From NCBI RefSeq assembly GCF_009910365.1, contig NZ_CP036423.1, positions 372,001-436,000 of the forward strand: a stretch of DNA of 64,000 nucleotides, in the 5' to 3' direction. Below are positions 1-9,436 of the stretch, piece by piece; positions within the stretch are counted from its first letter, which is position 1, and each line of letters begins with the position of its first letter. Both the position numbers and the translations under genes were made by a program. The stretch comes from Aequoribacter fuscus. GTDB lineage: Bacteria > Pseudomonadota > Gammaproteobacteria > Pseudomonadales > Halieaceae. Below the pieces are notes generated by a model. It saw only the letters and a list, made by a program, of their open reading frames with translations. It was not told the origin of the DNA and made no database searches.

Positions 1-850
1 CGAAATACGTTTTTAAATTTTTGATCTCCACCAAAGGCTCAAGCACTTGACTGCTACCTTGCTTGGTACTGCTGGGGATTGCTGCTAACAGTTTCTGTGT
101 ATAGGGATGTTGCGCATGCTTGAAGATGGCTTCTCGATCCCCGCGTTCGACCAGGTGGCCCTTCTCCATTACGATAATTTGGTCGGCAATGTCAGCGACC
201 ACCGCGAGATCGTGGCTAATAAAAATCACGCCAATATCGCGCTTGGTTTGAAGTTCGGCAATGAGCTTGAGAATCTGCGCTTGAATGGTTACGTCTAAGG
301 CCGTCGTTGGTTCGTCAGCAATGAGTAACTTGGGTTCATTAATTAGCGCCATCGCAATCATTACTCGCTGGCGCATACCGCCCGAAAACTCATGGGGATA
401 ATTGTTGATGGTGGTATCGGGGTCGCGAATACCCACCTCGACTAAGAGCTCTTTGGCGCGGTTCAGGGCGTCTTTTTTGCTCAAATCTTTGTGGTAGACC
501 AGAGGCTCGATCAGCTGATCACCAATGGTCATAAAGGGATTGAGGCAGGTCATTGGGTCTTGGAAAATCATAGCGATGTCCCGACCCCGTATGGCTCGGA
601 GTTCGGACTCAGACATTTGCAGTAAATCTTGTCCTTCGAAAAGCGCTTGACCCGATTCAACACTGGCCGGAGGTTGCGGCAAGAGCCCTAGTAAGCTGTA
701 ACAGGCCACCGATTTGCCCGAGCCTGATTCGCCAATGATAGCAGTGATTTGGCCTTTTTCGACGGCAAAGCTGATGTCGTTAACGGCGATGGTATGACCA
801 TTACGGGTATTAAAATCGACTCGCAGATTAGACACGGATAATAAACTCAT
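1..850 (-). CDS. Oligopeptide ABC transporter, tandem ATP-binding subunit (3' part beyond window)
   Basis: This is the ATPase of the peptide importer encoded by the upstream oppABC genes; it hydrolyses ATP at the inner face of the cytoplasmic membrane. The ATG at 850 opens a frame that stays open to the window edge. The first ATPase domain is complete: Walker A GESGSGKS near residue 40, Q-loop IFQDP, signature FSGGMRQR, Walker B LLIADEP and an H-loop FISHD. After the usual ending ([12 protein letters not shown]) the frame does not run into the short zinc-binding tail of ordinary OppD. Instead it reads [11 protein letters not shown] at the edge, which is how an OppF-type second ATPase domain begins. 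I therefore infer a fused OppD-OppF subunit like E. coli YejF (about 530 residues). The second domain lies outside the window. The gene follows oppC by 9 bases. Confidence 0.85.
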   Translation of the reverse strand, partial: MSLLSVSNLRVDFNTRNGHTIAVNDISFAVEKGQITAIIGESGSGKSVACYSLLGLLPQPPASVESGQALFEGQDLLQMSESELRAIRGRDIAMIFQDPMTCLNPFMTIGDQLIEPLVYHKDLSKKDALNRAKELLVEVGIRDPDTTINNYPHEFSGGMRQRVMIAMALINEPKLLIADEPTTALDVTIQAQILKLIAELQTKRDIGVIFISHDLAVVADIADQIIVMEKGHLVERGDREAIFKHAQHPYTQKLLAAIPSSTKQGSSQVLEPLVEIKNLKTYF

Positions 851-859
851 GGGTGCTCC

Positions 860-1735
860 TTAATCTGCAGAACGACGCACGTCGAGCGCATCACGCAAGC
901 CGTCGCCCAAAAAATTGAGTGCGAATAGGGTCAGTGTGAGCGCCATGCCTGGAAAGATCAGTAGCCACGGATATTCTTCCATGGTTTCCGCACCGTACGA
1001 TATCAGCAGGCCCCATGAGGTTTTGGGTGGCTGAATGCCCAAGCCTAAAAAGCTCAAAAAGGCTTCTAACAGCATAACGCTTGGTATCGTCAGGGTGGTG
1101 TACACGATGATAGGGCCCAGCGCATTGGGAATTAAATGGCGACGAATAATCGTAGCAGGCGCTAAACCCAAGGAGATTGCCGCCTCCACAAACTCTTGCT
1201 TGCGTAAGGTTTGTACCTGACCACGCATGATACGAGCCATGGTCAACCACTCAACGGCGCCAATGGCCAAAAATAGCAGGAGCAAGTTGCGACCGAAGAC
1301 AACCATCAGTAACACGATGAAAATCATGAAGGGTAGGGCATAAAGGATATCCACAATACGCATCATGACTGCGTCAACGCGGCCACCGACGTAGCCGGCA
1401 ATAGCGCCCCAAGTCACCCCGATCAACAAGGCTACCGCGGTAGCCACAAACCCAACGGCCAGCGAGATACGGCCGCCGTACATGATCTGGGTCAGTAGAT
1501 CTCTTCCAAAGATATCGGTACCAAGCCAATGCGCTGCAGAGGGTGGCGTTGCGCCTAAGTCCAAATTCTGTGCATCGTAGGCGTAGGGCGCTATCCAGGG
1601 GGTCAACAGCGCAATGAGCACGAAGCTGCTAAGAAGCCCAAGCCCAAACAGTGCCAGCTTATTCTTCTTGAGTCGACGCCATGCGTCTTCCCACAAGGAT
1701 GTGCCTTTTTCGGCTTGTAGAGTCATGTCGGTCAT
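860..1735 (-). CDS. oppC: Oligopeptide ABC transporter permease OppC
   Basis: This is one of the two inner-membrane channel subunits of the peptide importer (291 residues). It opens with a short cytosolic N-terminus, then a first membrane segment around residues 28-50 and a periplasmic stretch with the family motif LGTDIFGRD. The transport domain follows with GGRISLAVG, the EAA loop that contacts the ATPase (EAAISLGLAP near residue 180), and the C-terminal FLGDGLRDALD ending typical of OppC/DppC. Length and ending match E. coli OppC. It starts 3 bases after oppB and ends 9 bases before the ATPase gene, so one polycistronic message is likely. A second ATG three codons downstream is an alternative start. 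Confidence 0.93.
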   Translation of the reverse strand: MTDMTLQAEKGTSLWEDAWRRLKKNKLALFGLGLLSSFVLIALLTPWIAPYAYDAQNLDLGATPPSAAHWLGTDIFGRDLLTQIMYGGRISLAVGFVATAVALLIGVTWGAIAGYVGGRVDAVMMRIVDILYALPFMIFIVLLMVVFGRNLLLLFLAIGAVEWLTMARIMRGQVQTLRKQEFVEAAISLGLAPATIIRRHLIPNALGPIIVYTTLTIPSVMLLEAFLSFLGLGIQPPKTSWGLLISYGAETMEEYPWLLIFPGMALTLTLFALNFLGDGLRDALDVRRSAD

Positions 1736-1738
1736 AAA

Positions 1739-2668
1739 TTATTCGCTTAATTGCGCGCGTAGCCGAGGGTTGAGCCACGCCGCTACCACGTCGGACAGTA
1801 AGTTAAACAGAACAATCAGTGTGGATAAAAATACAGTTGTTCCCAAGATCATGGTGTAGTCACGGTTGAAGGCCGCTTGCACGTAGAAGCGGCCGAGCCC
1901 TGGAATTTGAAAAATGGTTTCCACCACGAAGGAGCCCGCTAATAAGCCCGCAAATGCGGGGCCCAAAAACGCGACGACAGGCAGCATGCCACCTCGAAGC
2001 CCGTGCTTTATGACTACCTGCCACTCGGGTAGCCCTTTTGCTCGCGCGGTGCGGATGTAGTCTTGGCTGAGGACTTCCAGCATACCGGCGCGTGATAGAC
2101 GAGCCACATAGGCAGCATAGGCGGCGCCTAGAGTAATGCTGGGCATCAGTTTGTCGCCAGGGATGTCGCCCCAGCCCGATACGGGGAGCCAGTCGAGCTC
2201 TATGCCGAACAGTAGTACGAGCAAGGGCCCCAATAAGAATGTGGGCATACAGATACCAATCATCGCCAGAGACATCGGGATGTAGTCTTGCAGAGTATTG
2301 GGACGCAGTGCCGCCAATATGCCCGAAAGGCCACCGATGATGAGTGCAATTAGCAGAGCGTAAGCACCCAGCTCTGCGGTTACCGGCAGACCTGATTCGA
2401 TGAGTTCGTTAATGCTGCGTCCGGGGTATTTAAATGAGGGGCCGAGATCACCTTGCATTAAATCACCCAGGTAAGCGAAATACTGCTCGTGTAAGGGAAG
2501 ATCAAGCCGGTACTGGCGCTCGAGCGCAGCTTTAACTTCTGGGATGACCGCTTTTTCTGCATCAAAAGGCCCACCAGGCGCCGCGCGGACCAAGAAAAAG
2601 GTCGCCGTAATGACAACAAAAATAACGGGGACGGCTTGCAGCAATCGACCGAAAATAAAACGCCACAT
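1739..2668 (-). CDS. oppB: Oligopeptide ABC transporter permease OppB
   Basis: This is the partner permease of OppC; together they form the membrane channel for peptides. The protein has 309 residues from the chosen ATG, giving the family N-terminus MWRFIFGRLLQAVP. A longer in-frame reading would start inside oppA and add 13 untypical residues, so I rejected it. Visible features are the first membrane helix, the motif RAAPGGPF, the DLGPSFKY region, six membrane segments overall, the EAA loop IRTARAKGLPEWQV and the C-terminal DVVAAWLNPRLR. Similarity to E. coli OppB is strong along the whole length. It starts 2 bases after the oppA stop codon, so translational coupling is likely. Confidence 0.93.
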   Translation of the reverse strand: MWRFIFGRLLQAVPVIFVVITATFFLVRAAPGGPFDAEKAVIPEVKAALERQYRLDLPLHEQYFAYLGDLMQGDLGPSFKYPGRSINELIESGLPVTAELGAYALLIALIIGGLSGILAALRPNTLQDYIPMSLAMIGICMPTFLLGPLLVLLFGIELDWLPVSGWGDIPGDKLMPSITLGAAYAAYVARLSRAGMLEVLSQDYIRTARAKGLPEWQVVIKHGLRGGMLPVVAFLGPAFAGLLAGSFVVETIFQIPGLGRFYVQAAFNRDYTMILGTTVFLSTLIVLFNLLSDVVAAWLNPRLRAQLSE

Positions 2669-2670
2669 GA

Positions 2671-4308
2671 TTATTCTGCCTTGAGGGTTTCGTTTGGATC
2701 GAGCCAAACGTAGCGAATGTTAAGTGAGTCCATTAAGTTAGAGGGCATGCCTTTGACGCTTGGGTGTATTAAATGTTTGCTGGTGTAGGTGTAAATGGGA
2801 ATGATGGGCATTTCCTCCATCAGCATGGTTTCGGCTTGGCGAAACAGGGCATATCGCTCTTCGCGCGTTGCTGCCTTTGGCGCTTCGCGCAAGATAATTT
2901 CGTTGTATTTCGGGTCGCTGTAACCCGTATTGTTATTTCCGCCTTCGGTGATAAATAGATCCAAGAAGTTGTTGGCATCGACGTAGTCGCCAATCCAGCC
3001 TCGGCGCGCGACTTGGAAGTTCATTTGGTTGACCGAGTCGAGATAAACCTTCCATTCTTGATTGGCAAGCGATACATCAATATTCAGGACGTCTTTCCAC
3101 ATTTGTTGGATAGCAACAGCGACTTTGCGATGGTTTTCGCTGGTGTTGTAGGTAAGTTCTAACCCCGGCCAGTTTTCGCCATTGGGGTAGCCCGCTTCAG
3201 CTAAGAGTTGACGCGCTTGCTCTGGGTCATAGCCAAAGGTCTTGGGCGGGAAGTAGCCCAGCGTATCTGGGGGTGTAATGGAGTATGCGGGGACATAGGC
3301 GTTTTGTAGCACCGTGCTGACGAGCGTATCGCGATCTACGGCCATAGAGAGCGCTTTGCGAACGCGCACATCGTTCATGGGTGCCTTTTGGGTGTTCAGC
3401 AAGTAGTAGTAAGTGCCCAAATAGGGGGCCTGCACAAAGGGCGAGTTGTCCATGCCCTTGTAAACGGGGATTTTGTCCAAGGGGACTTCGTTGGTGTAGT
3501 GCAGTTGACCGGCTCGGAACATACGCTCTTCGCTGGTGAGGTTCTCGGTAGGATAGAACATCACCGCATTGAGTTTAACGTTTTCGGCATTCCAGTAGAG
3601 TGGATTCTTCTCGACGCGGATGTAGCGGTTTAATTTCCATTCGGTTAAAACAAAGGGGCCGTTACTCACCATGTTGCCGACCCGCGTCCACGGGGTAAAG
3701 CGGTCGGTCGCGCCACCAAATTTGCTGACGGTGTCAGGATGTACCGCAAAGGTCGAGTAGTGGTCCATAAGCTGTATGAAGTAGGGGGTGGGTGCGTTCA
3801 GAGTCACCACCAGCGTCTGATCGTCTGCAGCTTGCACGCCCAATTGCTCGGCGTCATCGAGTTTGCCCGTTGCGTAAGCCTCGGCGTTCAGCAGGGGATA
3901 TAGCATATAGGCATATTGGTTGCCCATGTTGGGATCAAGCGCACGGCGCCACGACCAGACGTAATCATGAGCCGTTACTGGGTCGCCATTCGACCAGCGC
4001 GCGTTAGGGTTGATGTGGAAAGTGATTTGTTTGCCGTCATCACTAATATCCCAGCTTTGGGCAACACCGGGCTCTGGCTCGAGGGTGTAAGGGTTTTTGA
4101 CGGCGAGACCCTCAAACAGCGTTCGAATAATTTTGTTTTCAGGCACGCCCGTAACGACATGTGGATCGAGGCCTTGGGGTTCAGAGCCATTCCCGTAATG
4201 AAGCACACCTTCGCGGTTGCCTTGTTCTACTTTGGACTCACCGCCCATACACGCCGTAAGGCTAATTAAGCAAACTGCAACGAGTGCTCGAATCATCGAC
4301 TGTACCAC
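2671..4308 (-). CDS. oppA: Oligopeptide-binding lipoprotein OppA (SBP_bac_5 family)
   Basis: This is the substrate-binding protein that captures peptides outside the inner membrane and delivers them to OppBC. A signal peptide ends in a lipobox (LTAC, cysteine near residue 20), so it is probably a lipoprotein rather than a free periplasmic protein as in E. coli. The mature part (about 520 residues) carries the SBP_bac_5 hallmarks: GSEPQGLDPH, the FxxNPNARWSNGDPVTAHDYVWSWRRALDP stretch, and a C-terminal lobe with RRGWIGDYVDANNFLD. I kept the GTG start because a purine-rich AGAGGAAA lies at normal distance ahead of it. An ATG four codons later gives the same signal peptide. It is the first gene of the operon. 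Confidence 0.9.
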   Translation of the reverse strand: MVQSMIRALVAVCLISLTACMGGESKVEQGNREGVLHYGNGSEPQGLDPHVVTGVPENKIIRTLFEGLAVKNPYTLEPEPGVAQSWDISDDGKQITFHINPNARWSNGDPVTAHDYVWSWRRALDPNMGNQYAYMLYPLLNAEAYATGKLDDAEQLGVQAADDQTLVVTLNAPTPYFIQLMDHYSTFAVHPDTVSKFGGATDRFTPWTRVGNMVSNGPFVLTEWKLNRYIRVEKNPLYWNAENVKLNAVMFYPTENLTSEERMFRAGQLHYTNEVPLDKIPVYKGMDNSPFVQAPYLGTYYYLLNTQKAPMNDVRVRKALSMAVDRDTLVSTVLQNAYVPAYSITPPDTLGYFPPKTFGYDPEQARQLLAEAGYPNGENWPGLELTYNTSENHRKVAVAIQQMWKDVLNIDVSLANQEWKVYLDSVNQMNFQVARRGWIGDYVDANNFLDLFITEGGNNNTGYSDPKYNEIILREAPKAATREERYALFRQAETMLMEEMPIIPIYTYTSKHLIHPSVKGMPSNLMDSLNIRYVWLDPNETLKAE

Positions 4309-4389
4309 TGAGGCTTTCCTCTTTTTTGTGTCTTAGACTGCTTGCACGAATCGTACCGTAATGTTGCTCTGGGTGCGAAGCCTAATCTG

Positions 4390-4935
4390 TCACAAATTGG
4401 GATTTGACTGAACGGCTTTGGGTATTTGTTGGTCGACCCACACCAGCTGATTCAGCTGATATCCAAGCGCTTCGGCATCGTCTAGAAAGGCTTGTTTTAC
4501 TTGGGCGCTCACGTCGGGGGTGCGGGATAATAACCACAAATACTCTTTGGTATTGCCCGTGACGAAGGCGTAGCGATAGTCAGGATCCAGCTTGAACACG
4601 ACATAAGACGCATAAAAGGGACCAAAAAAGGAAACTTTCAGGTGCGCGGTGTCAGGCGAACCAACAAAATAGGCTTTGCCCTCGGCTTTTTGCCAACGCT
4701 GCTCAGCTGCGGAGTAACCTTGGTTGATAACATTTATGCCGCCGTCATCGCGGGCCGTGTAGGTCGCGGTTACGCTGTGCAGCCCCTTTTCAAAGCGATT
4801 TTCAATACGGGCAACTTCGTACCACTGGCCGAGGTAACGGCTCTGGTCAAAATTATTAATCGCAATAACACCCTCGGGCACTCCCGTACAGGCGCTAAGC
4901 CAGAGGCATAAAATTAACAGGCCAAAGTTTCGCAT
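4390..4935 (-). CDS. blc: Bacterial lipocalin (Blc family outer-membrane lipoprotein)
   Basis: A 181-residue lipocalin whose relatives bind lysophospholipids or fatty acids at the outer membrane. The N-terminus MRNFGLLILCLWLSAC is a lipoprotein signal with a lipobox ending at Cys16. The mature chain shows the lipocalin signature YLGQWYEVARIENRFEKG (residues 34-51, with the conserved GxW), then the beta-barrel stretches GINVINQGY, GKAYF and VSFFGPFYASYVVFKLD, and YLWLLSRTP near the end. Length and order match Blc. Its start overlaps the end of the upstream chalcone-isomerase-like gene by 22 bases, so the two are probably translated from one message. It is the last gene of the three-gene overlapping cluster. 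Confidence 0.88.
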   Translation of the reverse strand: MRNFGLLILCLWLSACTGVPEGVIAINNFDQSRYLGQWYEVARIENRFEKGLHSVTATYTARDDGGINVINQGYSAAEQRWQKAEGKAYFVGSPDTAHLKVSFFGPFYASYVVFKLDPDYRYAFVTGNTKEYLWLLSRTPDVSAQVKQAFLDDAEALGYQLNQLVWVDQQIPKAVQSNPNL

Positions 4936-5456
4936 GCGTTTGATCCTAGTAATTGTGCCCTAAGCTCTGGGCGGCTGGTATTGGGCGATAGCCAGATATT
5001 CAAAAAATGCTGACCGAACGTCGGGTCGTCCAACCCTCCTAACGTTTGGCCGTTATAGTAAAACGTATTTGACCCTCCGGGTAAAACGATAAAGGTTAAT
5101 GAATCCCCTTTTTTGACGTCAGGCAGCAAGGATTCAAGTGGCTTTAAGTAGGGCTCGTAGGTTTCAGGTGAGAGCCCCAGAGACTCCCATTCTCTCACCG
5201 TTTGTGTCACTAAAGCGGAACCTTTGATATCGCGAAGGTAATGGATTTCAAGCGCCACCGGTTCTTGGTAGCCTTCGTATTGGCCCGAGGGTGTCTTCAA
5301 CCGCGAGTCGTATACATCGAAAAAAAGGACGGATAAGCGCGCCCGCCCGACCTCAAGCCAAGTGTTCGGGTCAACTTTTTCAGAGTTTGGAAAAGCAAAA
5401 AGCGGTGTACACCATAACAGGCTAAGTGTGAACACTAACGTGAGCGAGATCTTCAT
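4914..5456 (-). CDS. Chalcone-isomerase-like secreted protein
   Basis: The chain resembles bacterial members of the chalcone isomerase fold family; in bacteria the role is unknown, and fatty-acid binding has been suggested for the fold. From the chosen ATG the protein has 180 residues: a signal peptide (MKISLTLVFTLSLLWCTPLFA) and then a motif run typical of the family, with VGRARLSVLFFDVYDSRL, VALEIHYLRDIKG, and a C-terminal FLNIWLSPNTSRPELRAQLLG. An in-frame start 18 bases upstream would put charged residues before the signal, so I rejected it. The gene overlaps DUF2878 upstream and the lipocalin downstream. Such genes commonly sit together with DUF2878 and lipid-modifying enzymes, which suggests an envelope-lipid role (inference). 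Confidence 0.8.
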   Translation of the reverse strand: MKISLTLVFTLSLLWCTPLFAFPNSEKVDPNTWLEVGRARLSVLFFDVYDSRLKTPSGQYEGYQEPVALEIHYLRDIKGSALVTQTVREWESLGLSPETYEPYLKPLESLLPDVKKGDSLTFIVLPGGSNTFYYNGQTLGGLDDPTFGQHFLNIWLSPNTSRPELRAQLLGSNACETLAC

Positions 5457-5973
5457 TATACAGTTGCCTTGCAAGCGTAAAAAACAAAGGAAGTAAGCAG
5501 GCCCAGATCACTGCCAACAGTAGCAGCGTGGGGATCAGTTCATAGCCAAATTCTACCGCACCAAAGCGATGCCCGGCAAAATAGCTGCTAGGGCCCCCGA
5601 TCGCTCCAAATAAGGCGGCCAACAGCAGATGCCGATTTAAAAATTTGAGGCTGCGTACCAGGGTTGTGCTAAATCCAAGCCATAAAAGCACCAGCCACAG
5701 TGGTACAAAAGCATGGTTCGAAAACACAAATATTTCACTGCGCGTTAGAACGATATCAACCAATAGGCCAATGGTGGCGACTCTTGCCGCAAGCAAGCTG
5801 GTTTTTCCTAAATCTGGTGTGGCTAGGACAAGAATCACAAGCGCCGCGATGGTGAAGGGCAGCGCAGCGTCCTGACCGATACAGGCGAGGGCCCAAAAAC
5901 CATTGAACGCTAAGGCGTTACCTACAGTGGTATTGTTCAGTTGAATCAAGCGCGCTCGCCAATAGGGCATCAT
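5422..5973 (-). CDS. DUF2878 family membrane protein
   Basis: A small integral membrane protein of 183 residues with about five to six hydrophobic segments (for example FTIAALVILVLA, FVPLWLVLLWLGFS and LIPTLLLLAVIWACLLPLFF). The pattern NxxxFNGFWALACIGQ near the start, VDIVLTRSEIFVF in the middle and GGPSSYFAGHRFGAVEF matches the DUF2878 family, which has no established biochemical function. It is the first gene of a three-gene overlapping cluster with the chalcone-isomerase-like protein and the lipocalin. Its 3' end overlaps the next gene by 35 bases. Adjacent ATG codons leave the exact start uncertain by one residue. No strong ribosome binding site is visible. Confidence 0.75.
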   Translation of the reverse strand: MMPYWRARLIQLNNTTVGNALAFNGFWALACIGQDAALPFTIAALVILVLATPDLGKTSLLAARVATIGLLVDIVLTRSEIFVFSNHAFVPLWLVLLWLGFSTTLVRSLKFLNRHLLLAALFGAIGGPSSYFAGHRFGAVEFGYELIPTLLLLAVIWACLLPLFFTLARQLYNEDLAHVSVHT

Positions 5974-6135
5974 TAAGTACTCAAATATTTGTGAGCTATA
6001 CGAGTTGGGCAGCTAAGCGGATGAAATTTATTGGTTATGCCGGACTGTTGATTTCACTGCGCAGCGCCGTGATAACTTGCGCTAGCGATTCAGCTTGGTC
6101 GACAATGTGATTTTAATGTTAGTGTTGGAGGCTCC

Positions 6136-7317
6136 ATGAAAGCCCTAAAAATCAGCTTTTTTACACTGCTTATGGTCGCTCTAGGCTTGATTGGTATGAG
6201 CGTTATATACGCTCCTCAAGGCTTCCCTGAGGGTTCGACGACCGATCAAAGGGCTGCTTTGACTTACTATTCGGTTGGCAGTGAAGCCATTTCGCTGCGC
6301 GACGATTCAAGGGGCACCCAAGTGAATAAAGAGGTGCCGGCGAAAGCGGGGCGCGAATTTTCGGGTTTGGTGTTTTTTCCTGACCTGGAATCCCCGCCAA
6401 AACAACAATTTCCCCTGGTGATTTATAGTCACGGATTTTCGTCTTCTCATAAAGGTGGTGAATACTTAGGGCGTTATCTGGCAGGCCTCGGTTTTGTGGT
6501 TGCCATGGTGGATTTTCCTTTGACTAACATGTACGCCGAAGGGGGGCCCTTTGTCAGAGATGTTGTGAATCAACCGGCAGACGTCTCGTTCTTGATTGAT
6601 GTGCTACTGGATCGATCGCAGCGACAGAATGATACGTTGAGCGGACTTATCGATTCTGACCGGATCGGGGTGATGGGGGTATCGCTGGGAGGTTTTACCT
6701 CAACCCTATTGGCCTACCACCCTACGATGGGAGACCCAAGAGTCGACGCGGCGATTTCGATCGCAGGCCCCAGTTCGCTGTTTACCGATCGGTTTTTCAC
6801 CTCGCGGTCGCTACCCTTCATGATGATAGCCGGTACCTTCGATGTGCTAGTGCCCTATCAAACCAATGCGGCGCCTATCCAAACGAAGTCGCCTGATGCC
6901 TGGCTAGTGAGTATCGAGGGTGGCGCACATACGGCCTTTTCAGGTCCCACCGCCGCATTTCGATTCTTGAATAACGTTGATGTGATTGGCTGTTGGGCTG
7001 TGCTACGCAATACCCAGGGTGATTTAGACGAGCCCTGGTACGATTTGCTGGGTGACGAGAGCATCGGTATCGACCAACAAGACCAACCGGTTTTGTGCGA
7101 GGATCCCGTGCCGAATGATGCGATGAACGTGGTTCAGCAGCAGTGGATTACCCAAGTTGCGGTGGGCGCCTTTTTTGAAATGACGCTGTCACGTGACGCT
7201 CGGAAACAAGGTGTTGCCAGGGAATTTTTGGCAAATACCTTTGCAAGTGAAATTGCTGAGGTGCAGGTAAGCACCCCAGCAGCTCACACTATTTCTGCCC
7301 TAAGTGGTGGAGGGTAA
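6136..7317 (+). CDS. Membrane-anchored or secreted alpha/beta hydrolase (dienelactone hydrolase / PAF-acetylhydrolase-like)
   Basis: A 393-residue serine hydrolase with an N-terminal hydrophobic segment (residues 6-26) that would export or anchor it. The alpha/beta-hydrolase core is clear: SHG oxyanion turn at 98-100, nucleophile elbow GVSLGG with Ser183, an acidic candidate Asp236 in GTFDVLVP, and His265 in GGAHTAFSG. The layout resembles platelet-activating-factor acetylhydrolase and dienelactone hydrolase relatives; the substrate cannot be read from the sequence. A GGAGG ribosome binding site precedes the ATG. The 3' end overlaps the convergent S9 peptidase gene by 29 bases, so the two transcripts would be antisense to each other there. 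Confidence 0.8.
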   Translation: MKALKISFFTLLMVALGLIGMSVIYAPQGFPEGSTTDQRAALTYYSVGSEAISLRDDSRGTQVNKEVPAKAGREFSGLVFFPDLESPPKQQFPLVIYSHGFSSSHKGGEYLGRYLAGLGFVVAMVDFPLTNMYAEGGPFVRDVVNQPADVSFLIDVLLDRSQRQNDTLSGLIDSDRIGVMGVSLGGFTSTLLAYHPTMGDPRVDAAISIAGPSSLFTDRFFTSRSLPFMMIAGTFDVLVPYQTNAAPIQTKSPDAWLVSIEGGAHTAFSGPTAAFRFLNNVDVIGCWAVLRNTQGDLDEPWYDLLGDESIGIDQQDQPVLCEDPVPNDAMNVVQQQWITQVAVGAFFEMTLSRDARKQGVAREFLANTFASEIAEVQVSTPAAHTISALSGGG

Positions 7318-9436
7318 AGGCAAAAATATCAACGTACTGATCAATGATTTTCGATGTTGGCGTTCCTGCCCCGTGGCCGGCATCGGTTTCAATGCGAATC
7401 AGTACAGGCGCGTCGCCGGCTTGCTTATCTTGCAGGTGCGCCGCAAATTTGAATGAGTGTGCGGGTACCACTCGATCGTCGTGATCGGCCGTTGTCACGA
7501 GTGTCGCTGGGTAGTGCACACCCGCTCTGACATTGTGAACTGGCGAGTAACCGAGAAGGTACTGAAACATCTCGGCAGAGTCGTTTGCGGTACCGTAGTC
7601 GTAGGCCCAGCCCGCTCCGGCTGTGAATGTGTGGTAACGCAACATATCCATGACGCCTACAGCGGGAAGTGCAACTGCGGCAAAGTCGGGTTGTTGGGTC
7701 ATGACTGCGCCGACCAATAAACCGCCGTTTGAACCGCCCCGAATCGCCAATCTGCTGTGGCTTGTATATCCTTGCTCGACCAAATAATTACCCGCGGCGA
7801 TGAAATCATCAAAGACGTTCTGCTTTTGCATTTTGGTGCCCGCGAGGTGCCACGCCTTGCCATATTCGCCACCCCCACGCATATTCGCCACGGCGTAGAT
7901 GCCGCCTTCTTCCAGCCAAGCGGCAATGGTGGATGAAAAGCTGGGCGTAAGACTAATATTAAATCCCCCGTAGCCGTAGAGCATGGCCGGGTTTTCCCCA
8001 TTCAAAGCCAGCCCCGTTTTGTGGGTAATAATCATCGGCACGCGGGTGCCATCTTTTGAGGTGTAAAATACTTGCTTTGACTCGTAGTCGCCGCTAGCAA
8101 ATTGGGCTTTCGATGCGCGATACACTGCGGTCTCGCCCGAATTGGGATCAAGGCTGTAAAGGGTCGATGGCGTTTTATAGTTGGTGAATGTGTAATACAG
8201 CGTATCGGCGCCTACCTTACCCGATAGACCGGAAGCTGTTCCCGGGCCGGGTAGGTCGATCGTGCGTACTTTTTCGCCTGCGGTGTCGTACTGCGTGATA
8301 TGGGATATCGCATCCACCATGTAGTGCGCGAAGAAATAGCCGCCACCCGTGCTTAGGTCTAATACATTGGCGGTTTCAGGTATTACGTCACTCCAGGCAT
8401 CAGGCGTTGGACTGCTGAGAGTCGCTCGCGCAAGTTTTGTGTTGGGGGCGTCTAGATTCGTTTGAAAAAACAGCGTATCGCCCTCGGTGTGTACCAGCGA
8501 GGTATCCGACCCCTCGTGATCCAATATCGTGATGAGCGCCTGAGTCTCAGCACTGAGGTCTTGAAGGTAAAGCTCGTTACCCGAGGTTGTGTTAGCCGCA
8601 TAAATGGCTAAGTAGCGATTGTCTTCGCTGACACTGCCTGAAACGTAGCGATATTTTTGATCTGCGTCGGCCCCAAATACCAAGATGTCCTGCGAGGTGG
8701 GTGTGCCAATTGCGTGATAGTAGAGTTTGTGGTGGTCAGTTTTAGCCGATAGCTCGCTGCCATCCGGCTGGTCGTAACGGCTAAAGTAAACTCCCTCGTT
8801 GCCGCGCCAGCTGATACCACTGAATTTGACGTTGCGAATGACCTCGTCAACGGGTTCCCTGGTTGCGGTATCAATAATATGAATGGTGCGCCAATCGCTA
8901 CCGCCTTCGGATAGCTGATACGCCGCCATAGAGCCGTCGTCTGAAAAGCGCAGTGAAGACATTGATACCGTGCCGTCGTCGCTGAAGGTATTAGGGTCTA
9001 AAAAGATTTCTTCTTCCGTCGATCCGTTCTTGATTCGATATACTACCGATTGGTTTTGTAGTCCGTCATTGCGGTAAAAGTAGGTGTAGTCGCCTTCGAT
9101 AAAAGGTGCGCTTTCTCGCTCGTAATCCATCAGGCGAGTCAAGCGGTCGCGCAGGCGGTCCCGACCTGGCAGTTGCTGCAAGTAAGCTTGGGTCACTTGG
9201 TTCTGAGCTTTGACCCAGGCGCCAGTTTCTTCGCTGCGGTCGTCCTCAAGCCAGCGATAGGGGTCGATAACCTCTGTGCCAAAGTACACATCGCTGACGG
9301 GCTTTTTCTGCGTTATCGGGTAGTCCTGCAAGCTGATCGAATTAGCTTGGTTGGTTGTTGCAACGGGATCTGAGCAGGCCGAAATTAAAGCGCTAGTCAA
9401 AACGGTTGCGGCGAGTAATTTTGAGGATTTTGTCAT
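7289..9436 (-). CDS. Prolyl oligopeptidase family serine peptidase, lipoprotein (S9A)
   Basis: A 715-residue peptidase that would cleave short peptides, typically after proline. A signal peptide with lipobox (LISAC, Cys21) predicts a lipid-anchored envelope enzyme, unlike cytosolic eukaryotic relatives. Domain order is standard: N-terminal part [20 protein letters not shown], a seven-bladed beta-propeller in the middle, and a C-terminal hydrolase domain. Catalytic residues are visible: Ser569 in RGGSNGG, Asp near 654 in DHDDRVVP, and His688 in AGHG. The oxyanion region [13 protein letters not shown] is also present. Its start codon overlaps the stop of the upstream M48 gene (ATGA), so the two envelope peptidases are probably co-translated and together degrade peptides in the periplasm (inference). 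Confidence 0.92.
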   Translation of the reverse strand: MTKSSKLLAATVLTSALISACSDPVATTNQANSISLQDYPITQKKPVSDVYFGTEVIDPYRWLEDDRSEETGAWVKAQNQVTQAYLQQLPGRDRLRDRLTRLMDYERESAPFIEGDYTYFYRNDGLQNQSVVYRIKNGSTEEEIFLDPNTFSDDGTVSMSSLRFSDDGSMAAYQLSEGGSDWRTIHIIDTATREPVDEVIRNVKFSGISWRGNEGVYFSRYDQPDGSELSAKTDHHKLYYHAIGTPTSQDILVFGADADQKYRYVSGSVSEDNRYLAIYAANTTSGNELYLQDLSAETQALITILDHEGSDTSLVHTEGDTLFFQTNLDAPNTKLARATLSSPTPDAWSDVIPETANVLDLSTGGGYFFAHYMVDAISHITQYDTAGEKVRTIDLPGPGTASGLSGKVGADTLYYTFTNYKTPSTLYSLDPNSGETAVYRASKAQFASGDYESKQVFYTSKDGTRVPMIITHKTGLALNGENPAMLYGYGGFNISLTPSFSSTIAAWLEEGGIYAVANMRGGGEYGKAWHLAGTKMQKQNVFDDFIAAGNYLVEQGYTSHSRLAIRGGSNGGLLVGAVMTQQPDFAAVALPAVGVMDMLRYHTFTAGAGWAYDYGTANDSAEMFQYLLGYSPVHNVRAGVHYPATLVTTADHDDRVVPAHSFKFAAHLQDKQAGDAPVLIRIETDAGHGAGTPTSKIIDQYVDIFAFTLHHLGQK

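Noticed and set aside
107-298. Plus-strand frame of 63 residues
   Set aside because: It is antisense to the ATPase gene, whose motifs are clear on the minus strand.
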